From Rhizobium sp. NXC14 (GTDB lineage: Bacteria; Pseudomonadota; Alphaproteobacteria; Rhizobiales; Rhizobiaceae), in contig NZ_CP021032.1 in the NCBI RefSeq assembly GCF_002117485.1, positions 1 to 64,000 on the forward strand: a DNA stretch of 64,000 bases, given 5' to 3'. Position 1 is the stretch's first letter, and every line of letters begins with the position of its first letter. The notes below the pieces were generated by a model. The model was given only the letters and a program-made list of their open reading frames with translations. It did not search any database and was not told the origin of the DNA. Made by a program: the position numbers and the translations under genes. Positions 1 to 6,997 of this stretch are shown here, one piece after another.

Positions 1-169
1 ACGCCCCAAAAGCTTCGCGTCAGTTGCAGAGGTTAAAGGGATTGTGGATCGGCGATCTTCTTCGCTTCCTTCCCCGCGCGCTTGTTGAAACAAACCGTTA
101 ACCATGTCATAGATGGCGGAAGGAAATGGCTATTTTGCTTCCATTTGTGAAAAACCATAAAGCTTAACA

Positions 170-1303
170 ATGCGCTATGATATCGACGGTGTAATGCTTC
201 AAACCCTGCTTCCATTGCTTGCCGCGGCGGAGGATGCGGTGGCGCGACTGGACGAGCGGGTGTTGCGTTCGTCGGTTGGTGAGGGATTTGCTGAACGCAG
301 TCACTTTTTCGATGCCGCAGGTGCGTTATGGGTCGCCGGCGAGCTCGTTCATGTCGAGGATCTCGTTCTGCACGACGCGCATATGGATAGCCGCGCTCCT
401 AGCCACGAGCTGACGATCGCCCATTCGGTGCTGCGGACGCGTCGGCGCATATGGACCGGCGAACCGTCCTGGGCTCTCGGCGCCTCGGGGCTGGCAACGC
501 TGACAGCGACCACAGGGGAAGGGGAGGGCCTCACTCAGGAAGCCAAGAGCGGGGTGGCTGCGGTCGAGGCCGACGATGAGGGCGAGGATGAAGACGCGCC
601 GCTCGCCGCCGAAATGGCCGAGATCGATGCCATTCTTGCCCGCTCGCAGAAGCTCATCGACATCCATACGGGCAAAGCGCCGCCCGGCGAGGCGGCCGCA
701 ATATCGCCGGCCAAGCGCAACGATGACCCTCTCGGCCTGCTTGGCGACGAGGAATGGGATGAGGAGCAGCGGCTTTCGGAGTGGCGGTGTGTGCTGCCCC
801 TGGCCGACAACCTGCCGCCGGTTCTAGGCGCCGTGATCCTGTTCGAAGCCTGGGACAGGATCGAGCCGTTGCGGCGTCAGCATTGGCTCGGCGGGCTTCT
901 GGTCGAAAGCTACCTGCGCGCCCGCGGCAAGGTCGCTTCGCATCTCTTTTCCTTTTACGGCGGGCTGAAATTGGTGCGCCACGAGCGGCGTCGGGCCCGT
1001 GACCGGGTGACGCGGCTGCAAGCCTTTCTCGAAGCGATGCAGCTGGCTGCGGCGGCCGGCCTCAAGGAAATCGACCGGTTATCGCTGGCCCGCACGCAAA
1101 TGGAGCTGCGCTTTCGCGGCCGTCGCTCGAACAGCAGCCTGCCGGAGCTTGCCGATTTCATCCTGTCGCGGCCGATGGTGTCGGCAGCGATGATCGCCCG
1201 TCAGCTGCGCATCACGCCGCGCGGCGCGCTGAACCTCGTCAACGAGATCGGCATTCGTGAAATCACCGGCCGCGGCCGCTATCGCGCCTGGGGCATCATC
1301 TGA
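170..1303 (+). CDS. RHE_PE00001-family protein (DUF1612 plus C-terminal HTH)
   Basis: The 377-residue protein opens with MRYDIDG and runs through the family signature around residues 55-95 (VAGELVHVEDLVLHDAHMD, then RAPSHELTIAHSVLR), which I recognise from the rhizobial RHE_PE00001 / DUF1612 family. An acidic low-complexity linker lies near residues 125-150. The last 60 residues (LADFILSRPMVSAAMIARQLRITPRGALNLVNEIGIREITGRGRYRAWGII) look like a winged helix-turn-helix. Members are multi-copy in Rhizobium genomes and plasmids. Their function is unknown; DNA binding is an inference from the C-terminus. No clear ribosome binding site precedes the ATG, and the start is chosen because it matches the family N-terminus. 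It stands alone, convergent with the Bax-inhibitor gene. Confidence 0.75.
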   Translation: MRYDIDGVMLQTLLPLLAAAEDAVARLDERVLRSSVGEGFAERSHFFDAAGALWVAGELVHVEDLVLHDAHMDSRAPSHELTIAHSVLRTRRRIWTGEPSWALGASGLATLTATTGEGEGLTQEAKSGVAAVEADDEGEDEDAPLAAEMAEIDAILARSQKLIDIHTGKAPPGEAAAISPAKRNDDPLGLLGDEEWDEEQRLSEWRCVLPLADNLPPVLGAVILFEAWDRIEPLRRQHWLGGLLVESYLRARGKVASHLFSFYGGLKLVRHERRRARDRVTRLQAFLEAMQLAAAAGLKEIDRLSLARTQMELRFRGRRSNSSLPELADFILSRPMVSAAMIARQLRITPRGALNLVNEIGIREITGRGRYRAWGII

Positions 1304-1305
1304 AA

Positions 1306-1335
1306 TAAAAAACCGGCCGGGTGGACCTCCGGCCG
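1306..1335 (-). terminator. Rho-independent terminator of the ECF/anti-sigma/BI-1 operon
   Basis: A 7-bp stem CGGCCGG/CCGGCCG (1314-1320 with 1329-1335) is followed on the minus strand by a run of T residues (1306-1312 on the plus strand is A-rich). It lies between the two convergent genes. A second perfect 8-bp inverted repeat, CGGTCTGC/GCAGACCG (1356-1363 with 1380-1387), sits closer to the BI-1 stop codon but lacks a T tract. Confidence 0.6.
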
Positions 1336-1425
1336 TACCTTTGAGAGTGAGCGCCCGGTCTGCCATCCTGTCACAGATTGCAGACCGGACGCTCTTGCGC
1401 TTCCATTGCCCCCAGAAGCGCGGTC

Positions 1426-2136
1426 CTATTCCCGCTCGCCGGTGAAGTTGAGCAGAAGCTGGAAGATGTTGACGAAGTTCAGGTAGAGCGAGAGCGCACC
1501 GAAAACGGCAAGCTTCTGGTTCGATTCCTGATCGAAATTTTCCGAATATTGTTCCTTGATGTTCTGCGTGTCGTAGGCGGTCAGGCCGACGAAGACGACG
1601 ACGCCGATCACCGAGATGGCAAACTGCAGCGCGCTCGAACCCAGGAAGATGTTGACGATGGCGGCGATGATGATGCCGAAGAGACCCATCATCAGGAACG
1701 AGCCCATCTTCGAGAGGTCACGCTTGGTGGTGTAGCCGTAAAGGCTGGTGGAGCCGAACATGGCCGCGGTGATGAAGAAGGTCTGGGCGATGCTCGTCTT
1801 GGTGAAGACCAGGAAGACGGAGGCAAGCGACAGACCCATCACGGCGCAGAAGGCCCAGAAGGTGATCTGAGCGGTGCTCGCCGACATCGTCTGGATGCGG
1901 AAGGAGAAGAAGAAGACGAAGGCGAGGGGCGCGAGCATCACCACCCACTTCAGCGGTGAGCCGAAGATCGGGACATAAAGCGCCGGCGTCGAGCCGACGA
2001 TGAAGGCAACGATGCCGGTGATGACGAGGCCAAGGCCCATATAGTTGTAGACGCGCAGCATATGCTGACGCAGACCCTCGTCGAAAAGGGCCTGTGAGCC
2101 GGCGACGGCTCCATAGCGGGGATTGATCGGGTTCAT
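1426..2136 (-). CDS. Bax inhibitor-1/YccA family membrane protein
   Basis: The 236-residue protein has about seven hydrophobic segments and the BI-1 (UPF0005/TMBIM) pattern, starting MNPINPRYG and ending with SLYLNFVNIFQLLLNFTGER, typical of the proteobacterial YccA/YbhL branch. Family members act in the cytoplasmic membrane as leak channels or stress modulators; YccA inhibits the FtsH protease in E. coli. A strong GAGGAG ribosome binding site precedes the ATG. The gene begins only 20 bases after the anti-sigma stop codon on the same strand, so it is probably the third gene of the ECF sigma operon. Family assignment is secure; the role in this operon is inferred. Confidence 0.93.
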   Translation of the reverse strand: MNPINPRYGAVAGSQALFDEGLRQHMLRVYNYMGLGLVITGIVAFIVGSTPALYVPIFGSPLKWVVMLAPLAFVFFFSFRIQTMSASTAQITFWAFCAVMGLSLASVFLVFTKTSIAQTFFITAAMFGSTSLYGYTTKRDLSKMGSFLMMGLFGIIIAAIVNIFLGSSALQFAISVIGVVVFVGLTAYDTQNIKEQYSENFDQESNQKLAVFGALSLYLNFVNIFQLLLNFTGERE

Positions 2137-2156
2137 GCTGATCTCCTCGGTTTGAA

Positions 2157-2924
2157 CTAGTAGAGCGAGCGGGCGAGCCGTTCGGCCGCCTGATCGAGAT
2201 TGAGGCCGCTATCGTCGGCGATCAGCGCATAGGCGACGTCGCCGATCTGCCAATAGGCGGCTTCTGCTTTTTCGAGTGCGAGATGGCTGACCGGCCGGAC
2301 TTCGAAAGCTCCCGGCCGGACGGCGAAAAGCGACAGCCGTTTTCCATCGGCCACCGTGATCGCCATCTCGACGCTCGGTCCGAATTCGGACGGGAATATC
2401 TGCACGTCGGCGATCTTCCAGTCTTTCGGCAACTCAGGCATGACGATCGCGGTGGCGGCGCGGATGTCCTCGGCACTGTAGCTGGTCGGGGTCTGCGAAG
2501 GCATCGAGGCGCGAAGGGCCGCGGTCTGATAGGCGCGGACGGCATCCTCGACATAAGCAGGCGCCGGAACGGAAGCCGCCACCTCGGTCGCCGAAAAAGC
2601 GCCGAAGGAATTATGCGCCACCCAGCCGGCGGCGACCAGAATGCCGACGGCGGCGATGCGCTGCATGGAATGAAGGATACGGCCATAGGAAAGGCCGCGC
2701 TCCAGCCGGCGGGCGGCATCGCGGGTCTCAGGACGGCCGAGGGCATTTTCGCCGGCAAGCGCCAAGCGCAGCTCACCTTTCATGCTGAGATCGGCCATGA
2801 CCTTGGCGGCAATCGCCGGATTCTCCGAGAGATAGGACTCGACCTGAATACGGCGCGCGACATCGAGCTCGCCATCGACATAGGCATCGAGATCGGCATC
2901 GATGATCGGATCAACTGCTTTCAT
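2157..2924 (-). CDS. Transmembrane anti-sigma factor
   Basis: The N-terminal cytoplasmic part (MKAVDPIIDADLDAYVDGELD, residues 1-85) resembles the anti-sigma domain of ECF regulators. One membrane segment follows at about 88-106 (IAAVGILVAAGWVAHNSF), then a roughly 150-residue periplasmic domain. The gene overlaps the upstream ECF sigma gene by 14 bases, the usual arrangement for translational coupling of a sigma factor with its antagonist. A GGAGGGAG ribosome binding site precedes the ATG. It should bind and hold the sigma factor at the membrane and release it on an envelope signal. No zinc-binding HxxxCxxC (ZAS) motif is visible, so it is not of the zinc-dependent RsrA/ChrR type. Confidence 0.88.
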   Translation of the reverse strand: MKAVDPIIDADLDAYVDGELDVARRIQVESYLSENPAIAAKVMADLSMKGELRLALAGENALGRPETRDAARRLERGLSYGRILHSMQRIAAVGILVAAGWVAHNSFGAFSATEVAASVPAPAYVEDAVRAYQTAALRASMPSQTPTSYSAEDIRAATAIVMPELPKDWKIADVQIFPSEFGPSVEMAITVADGKRLSLFAVRPGAFEVRPVSHLALEKAEAAYWQIGDVAYALIADDSGLNLDQAAERLARSLY

Positions 2925-3450
2925 TGCCGCTCCCTCCGATTAATTTGAGATGCGAAACGCGCGGCGTCTTCTCCTCGAATTCGCGCAGTTGCGCCCGGGC
3001 ACGGGAGATGCGCGACATCAGGGTGCCGATCGGAATACCGAGCGCATTGGCGGCTTCCTGATAGGAAAGGTCTTCGATGGCAACGAGATGCAGCGCCTCG
3101 CGCTGTTCCTCCGGCAGGTCGAAGAAGGCGTCGCGCACCTGCTGCAGGCGCACCGCATGTTCCTGGCCGGCCGGCAGCGACTGCTCGCCTTCGACAGCCG
3201 CTTCGTCGTGGCGACGCGTCAGCGACCGGTTCCGGCGAAGACGATCGATATGGGCATTGTGCAGGATGGAAAGCAGCCAGGTGCGCAGATTGCCACCGCT
3301 TCGGAAGCTTTTTCTCTTCTCTAAGGCGCGCACCAGAGCATCATGCACCAGGTCCTCCGCCTCGTCCGAGTTGCGCACCAGGGCGCGCGCATAGCGCCGC
3401 AGCGCTGCAAGCTGTCCGATGACATCGAAGGGGCGGTCTTTGCGTTCCAT
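2911..3450 (-). CDS. ECF-type RNA polymerase sigma factor
   Basis: The 179-residue protein has sigma region 2 (about residues 10-75, with the sequence NSDEAEDLVHDALVRAL and RTWLLSILHNAHIDRLRR) and region 4 (about 105-160, LPEEQREALHLVAIEDLSYQEAANALGIPIGTLMSRISRARAQL). Regions 1.1 and 3 are absent, as in group 4 sigma factors. I place the start at the ATG giving MERKDRPFD, because the upstream in-frame GTG adds a non-conserved extension that crosses the likely promoter. It overlaps the anti-sigma gene. It is not EcfG itself, since nepR/phyR are not adjacent. It probably transcribes its own operon. Confidence 0.93.
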   Translation of the reverse strand: MERKDRPFDVIGQLAALRRYARALVRNSDEAEDLVHDALVRALEKRKSFRSGGNLRTWLLSILHNAHIDRLRRNRSLTRRHDEAAVEGEQSLPAGQEHAVRLQQVRDAFFDLPEEQREALHLVAIEDLSYQEAANALGIPIGTLMSRISRARAQLREFEEKTPRVSHLKLIGGSGNESS

Positions 3451-3454
3451 GCTT

Positions 3455-3486
3455 GAGTATACGCAACCGCTGCGGATTTTATTCCC
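3455..3486 (-). promoter_or_regulatory. Putative ECF autoregulatory promoter
   Basis: Reading the minus strand, GGGAATAA (3486-3479) is followed after 15 bases by CGTATA (3463-3458), eight bases before the sigma factor ATG. The G/A-rich -35 and CG-initial -10 are the general form of ECF promoters. If real, the transcript would start at or within a few bases of the ATG, which would fit the missing Shine-Dalgarno sequence. This is an inference from position and form only. Confidence 0.35.
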
Positions 3487-3606
3487 GGCGGCATAAAAAA
3501 TGATGCGGGGAAATACCACCCGTCAGCGCAGGCTCTTAAATCGGCGATTGTTTATGACAATTACATGACAGATCATCACGCCGCTGATTTGCGGGGACGA
3601 TATAGG

Positions 3607-3891
3607 ATGAAGGAAAAGAAGCGGGTCTACGAAGCTCTCGTGGACGGCGCCATGGAAGGGCTGACGGGTGAGGCACTCTATGATTTCGTCAAGGCGCGAT
3701 GCCCGAAAGCCACCAGCAAGAAGATCGTCAGAGCTTCGCTTCTCGCTCTGACCGATCCTCATCTCAAAGACCGCAATATTCTCGACGTGATTTACGCGCT
3801 TGCGATCAAGCACCGCCTCGATGAGGGCGTGTTTGACGACTGCGACGATGACGAGCCCGCCGAACCGGCGCCGTTCCAGACGGTCAGCTAG
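3607..3891 (+). CDS. Conserved hypothetical protein, 94 residues
   Basis: A small protein starting MKEKKRVYEALVDGAMEGLTGEALYDFV, apparently all-helical, with an acidic tail (DDCDDDEPAEPAPF). I know no function. The start is set at this ATG (GGGGA lies about nine bases upstream) rather than the in-frame ATG at 3565, which has no ribosome binding site. It is transcribed divergently from the ECF operon and convergently with cueR. Codon use matches neighbouring genes, and the reading frame has no shadow gene on the other strand, which supports it as real. Confidence 0.7.
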   Translation: MKEKKRVYEALVDGAMEGLTGEALYDFVKARCPKATSKKIVRASLLALTDPHLKDRNILDVIYALAIKHRLDEGVFDDCDDDEPAEPAPFQTVS

Positions 3892-3915
3892 AGCCTTCCG
3901 GCTTTCCCAGGATGG

Positions 3916-4305
3916 TCAGCGACCCTCCGAGAGCTCTTCGAGAATCGGGCAATCCGGTCGGTCGTTGCCATGGCAGGCATGCACGAGGTGCTCGAGGGTG
4001 CGGCGAAGTTCCGTCAGCTCGCGGATCTTGCGGTCGATTTCTCCGAGTTTCGTCTCGGCAATGTCCCTGACATCGGCGCTCGCCCGGGCTTTGTCCTCAT
4101 AAAGCGCCAGCAACTGCCGGCATTCCTCGACGGAAAAGCCGAGGCCGCGCGAACGCTGCAGGAAGCGCAGCTTGTGAACATCGGCCGCAGCATAGTCGCG
4201 ATAGCCGTTTCCGCCCCTTTCGGGGCGGATCAGGCCAATATCCTCGTAGTAGCGGATGGTCTTCGAAGGCAGGCCGGACCGCTCAGATGCTTCGCCGATA
4301 TTCAT
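3916..4305 (-). CDS. cueR: Cu(I)-responsive MerR-family regulator CueR/HmrR
   Basis: The 129-residue protein begins MNIGEASERSGLPSKTIRYYEDIGLI, the MerR winged HTH, followed by the long dimerisation helix (about 75-110) and the C-terminal copper loop with two cysteines, CHGNDRPDC (residues about 112-120). This two-cysteine loop is typical of monovalent-metal sensors such as CueR and rhizobial HmrR. The gene starts nine bases after the ATPase stop codon on the same strand, so regulator and effector form one operon. The protein would activate the actP promoter by twisting its 19-base spacer when copper binds. Confidence 0.93.
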   Translation of the reverse strand: MNIGEASERSGLPSKTIRYYEDIGLIRPERGGNGYRDYAAADVHKLRFLQRSRGLGFSVEECRQLLALYEDKARASADVRDIAETKLGEIDRKIRELTELRRTLEHLVHACHGNDRPDCPILEELSEGR

Positions 4306-4314
4306 GGCCGTCTC

Positions 4315-6840
4315 CTATAATTTTGAAAAGCGCAGTCTCAGCGCATTAGCGATCACCGATACGGACGAGAGGCTCATCGCCGCCGCCGCGATCATCGGTG
4401 AGAGCAGCAAGCCGAAAACGGGATAGAGGATCCCGGCAGCGACCGGAACGCCGAGCGCGTTATAGCCGAAGGCGAAGCCGAGATTCTGGCGGATATTGCG
4501 CATCGTCGCCTCCGCCAGCCGCCGTGCCCTGACGATTCCATTGAGATCGCCTTTGACCAAAGTAATGCCTGCGCTTTCCATTGCAACATCGGCGCCGGTG
4601 CCCATGGCGATGCCAACATCGGCTGTCGCAAGAGCCGGGGCGTCGTTGACGCCGTCGCCTGCCATGGCGATCACCGCGCCCTTGGCGCGCAGTTCCTCGA
4701 TCAGCGCTTTCTTGCCTTCCGGCAGCACGTCGGCGCGGACCTCGTCGATGCCGAGGCTTTTCGCGACCGCCCGCGCCGTGCGCTCGTTGTCGCCGGTCGC
4801 CATGATGATCTTCAGCCCGCTGTCGTGCAGCGCCTTGATGGCAGCTGATGTCGTCGGCTTGATCCGGTCGGCGACGGCGACGAGACCGGCGAGCTTGCCG
4901 TCGAGGGTCACGAACATCACCGTCTTGCCATCGCCGCGCAGGGCTTCGGTCTTCTCCGACAGCGCCGACGGATCGACGCCGAGATCGGTGAGCAGCGCCG
5001 CATTGCCGAGTGCCACCTTTGTACTGTCGGCTATGCCTTGGACCCCCTTGCCGGTCTTCGCCTCGAACCCGCTCACCTCCACGAAGGCGGCACCGCGCTC
5101 TTCGGCGCCGGCAACGATCGCCTCGGCCAGCGGATGTTCCGAGCCGCGCTCAAGGCTTGCGGCCAGCGACAGCAGCCGGTTCGCCTCGACGCCGCCTGCG
5201 GCGACGATGTCGGTGAGCACGGGCTTGCCTTCGGTCAGCGTGCCGGTCTTGTCGACAATCAGCGTGTCGACTTTGGAAAAGCGCTCCAGCGCTTCGGCGT
5301 CCTTGATCAGCACGCCTTCGCCAGCGCCGCGCCCGGTCGCGATCATGATCGACATCGGCGTCGCAAGACCGAGCGCACAGGGGCAGGCGATGATCAGAAC
5401 GGCGACGGCGGCAAGCAGCGCGTTTGCCAGGCTCGGCTCCGGCCCGATCGCTGCCCAGACGACGAAGGCAAGCATGGCGACGGCGACGACGGCGGGCACG
5501 AAGTAGGCCGACACCCGGTCGACCGCGCCCTGAATCGGCGCCCGCGAACGCTGCGCCTTGGCGACCATGTCGACGATACGAGACAGCACCGTGTCTGCGC
5601 CGACTTTCTCCGCCGACATGACGAGAGAGCCGTTCTTGTTGATCGTGCCGCCGGTCAGTCCGTCGCCCGTCGTCTTCTCGACGGGCAGGGGCTCGCCCGA
5701 TATCATCGATTCGTCGACCGTCGACTGGCCCTCCAGGACGGAACCGTCCACCGGTACGCGCTCGCCCGGGCGCACGCGCAGCCGGTCGCCGGTCCGGATC
5801 TCCTCTACCGGCACGTCCATCTCACTGCCGTCGGCATCAATGCGCCGCGCCGTCTTCGGCGCGAGGTCGAGCAGCGCGCGGATCGCCGAGCCGGTCCGCT
5901 CGCGTGCCTTCAATTCCAGCACCTGGCCGACGAAGACCAGGGCGACGATGACGGCGGCCGCCTCGAAATAGACAGGCACGGTGGCGCCATGGCCGCGAAA
6001 GCTCATCGGGAAAATTCCGGGCTCAAGTGTGGCGATGACACTGTAGACATAGGCGGTGCCGACGCCGAGGCCGATCAGCGTCCACATGTTCGGGCTGCGA
6101 TTGACGAGAGAGGCCCATGCGCGGCGGAAAAAGGGCAGGGCGGCCCACAGCACGACCGGCGTTGCGAGGGCTAGCTCGATATAGGTTGCCCGTAGTTCGC
6201 CGATCGCTTCGCGAAGCGGCAGGCCGAGCATCGGCCCCATGCCGAGGGCCAGCAGCGGCAGGGCAAGGCCGGCGCTGACCCAAAGCCGCCTGATGAAGTC
6301 GATAAGCTCCGGATTCGGTCCTTCATCGGCCGGAGGAATGCCCATCGGCTCCAGCGCCATGCCGCATTTCGGGCAATCGCCGGGCCGGTCGCTGACGACT
6401 TCCGGATGCATCGGGCAGGTATAGAGCGTACCCTTCGGCGCCGGCTTTGCCGCCGGACGGGCGCCGTCGCGATAGGCCGACGGACCGGCCTCGAATTTGG
6501 TTTGGCAAGCGGCCGAGCAGAAGTAGAATTTCTCGCCCTCGAATTTGACGAAGTATTTTGCCGTCGAACGATCAACGGTCATGCCGCAGACGGGATCCTT
6601 CGCCGTCAGATAATCCTGCGGCTGAGCCGCAAACTTCGTCCGGCAACTCTCGGAGCAGAAATGATAGACACGACCCATGTGGTCGAACGAGGGTTTGCCG
6701 GCTTGCGGATCGACCGTCATGCCGCAGACGGGATCGCGGATGACCACTTCGGTCGCCTTCTCCTGATGATCATGGCCGCAATGGCAGTGACCGTCGCCGT
6801 GGCTGTGGTGATGGTGGTCGTGTTCGTGCTTGGTATCCAT
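4315..6840 (-). CDS. actP: Copper-translocating P1B-type ATPase (ActP/CopA)
   Basis: The 841-residue protein exports Cu+ from the cytosol. Order of parts: a histidine-rich N-terminus (1-25), two YHS-type metal modules each starting DPVCGMTVD (36-78 and 82-125), a heavy-metal-binding segment (YTCPMHPEV, 140-165), membrane helices, the actuator motif SGEP (381-384), the CPC metal site in [11 protein letters not shown] (486-488), the phosphorylation site DKTGT (Asp530), the SEHPLAEA motif of the nucleotide domain, and [10 protein letters not shown] near 728. Instead of the usual N-terminal CxxC HMA domains it has YHS modules, a known variant. It is encoded just upstream of cueR and behind a MerR-type promoter, which supports copper as substrate. 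Confidence 0.94.
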   Translation of the reverse strand: MDTKHEHDHHHHSHGDGHCHCGHDHQEKATEVVIRDPVCGMTVDPQAGKPSFDHMGRVYHFCSESCRTKFAAQPQDYLTAKDPVCGMTVDRSTAKYFVKFEGEKFYFCSAACQTKFEAGPSAYRDGARPAAKPAPKGTLYTCPMHPEVVSDRPGDCPKCGMALEPMGIPPADEGPNPELIDFIRRLWVSAGLALPLLALGMGPMLGLPLREAIGELRATYIELALATPVVLWAALPFFRRAWASLVNRSPNMWTLIGLGVGTAYVYSVIATLEPGIFPMSFRGHGATVPVYFEAAAVIVALVFVGQVLELKARERTGSAIRALLDLAPKTARRIDADGSEMDVPVEEIRTGDRLRVRPGERVPVDGSVLEGQSTVDESMISGEPLPVEKTTGDGLTGGTINKNGSLVMSAEKVGADTVLSRIVDMVAKAQRSRAPIQGAVDRVSAYFVPAVVAVAMLAFVVWAAIGPEPSLANALLAAVAVLIIACPCALGLATPMSIMIATGRGAGEGVLIKDAEALERFSKVDTLIVDKTGTLTEGKPVLTDIVAAGGVEANRLLSLAASLERGSEHPLAEAIVAGAEERGAAFVEVSGFEAKTGKGVQGIADSTKVALGNAALLTDLGVDPSALSEKTEALRGDGKTVMFVTLDGKLAGLVAVADRIKPTTSAAIKALHDSGLKIIMATGDNERTARAVAKSLGIDEVRADVLPEGKKALIEELRAKGAVIAMAGDGVNDAPALATADVGIAMGTGADVAMESAGITLVKGDLNGIVRARRLAEATMRNIRQNLGFAFGYNALGVPVAAGILYPVFGLLLSPMIAAAAMSLSSVSVIANALRLRFSKL

Positions 6841-6875
6841 GACTATCTCCTATGCCCGAAGGGCACTTGGAGAGG

Positions 6876-6906
6876 CTTATCCACCTTCCAGCAACTGGAA
6901 GGTCAA
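6876..6906 (-). promoter_or_regulatory. CueR/HmrR operator-promoter of actP-cueR
   Basis: A perfect inverted repeat ACCTTCC-N7-GGAAGGT occupies 6883-6903. On the minus strand it lies between a -35 box TTGACC (6906-6901) and a -10-like GATAAG (6881-6876), with a 19-base spacer. Long spacers with the dyad inside are the hallmark of MerR-activated promoters. The arms match the known copper-regulator dyads. Confidence 0.9.
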
Positions 6907-6997
6907 GCACCAAATTTAACGATGTCGATTTATCGAAAACTGCCGCTTCGCGTGTCGCTGTGGTGGCATGCCCGATTTCTCAGGTCCCGCCCGTTCC

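Noticed and set aside
5038..6174. 378-codon plus-strand frame opposite actP
   Set aside because: It is antisense to a strongly conserved P-type ATPase, has no family features, and is rich in Arg/Asp/His as expected for the complement of a high-GC gene.
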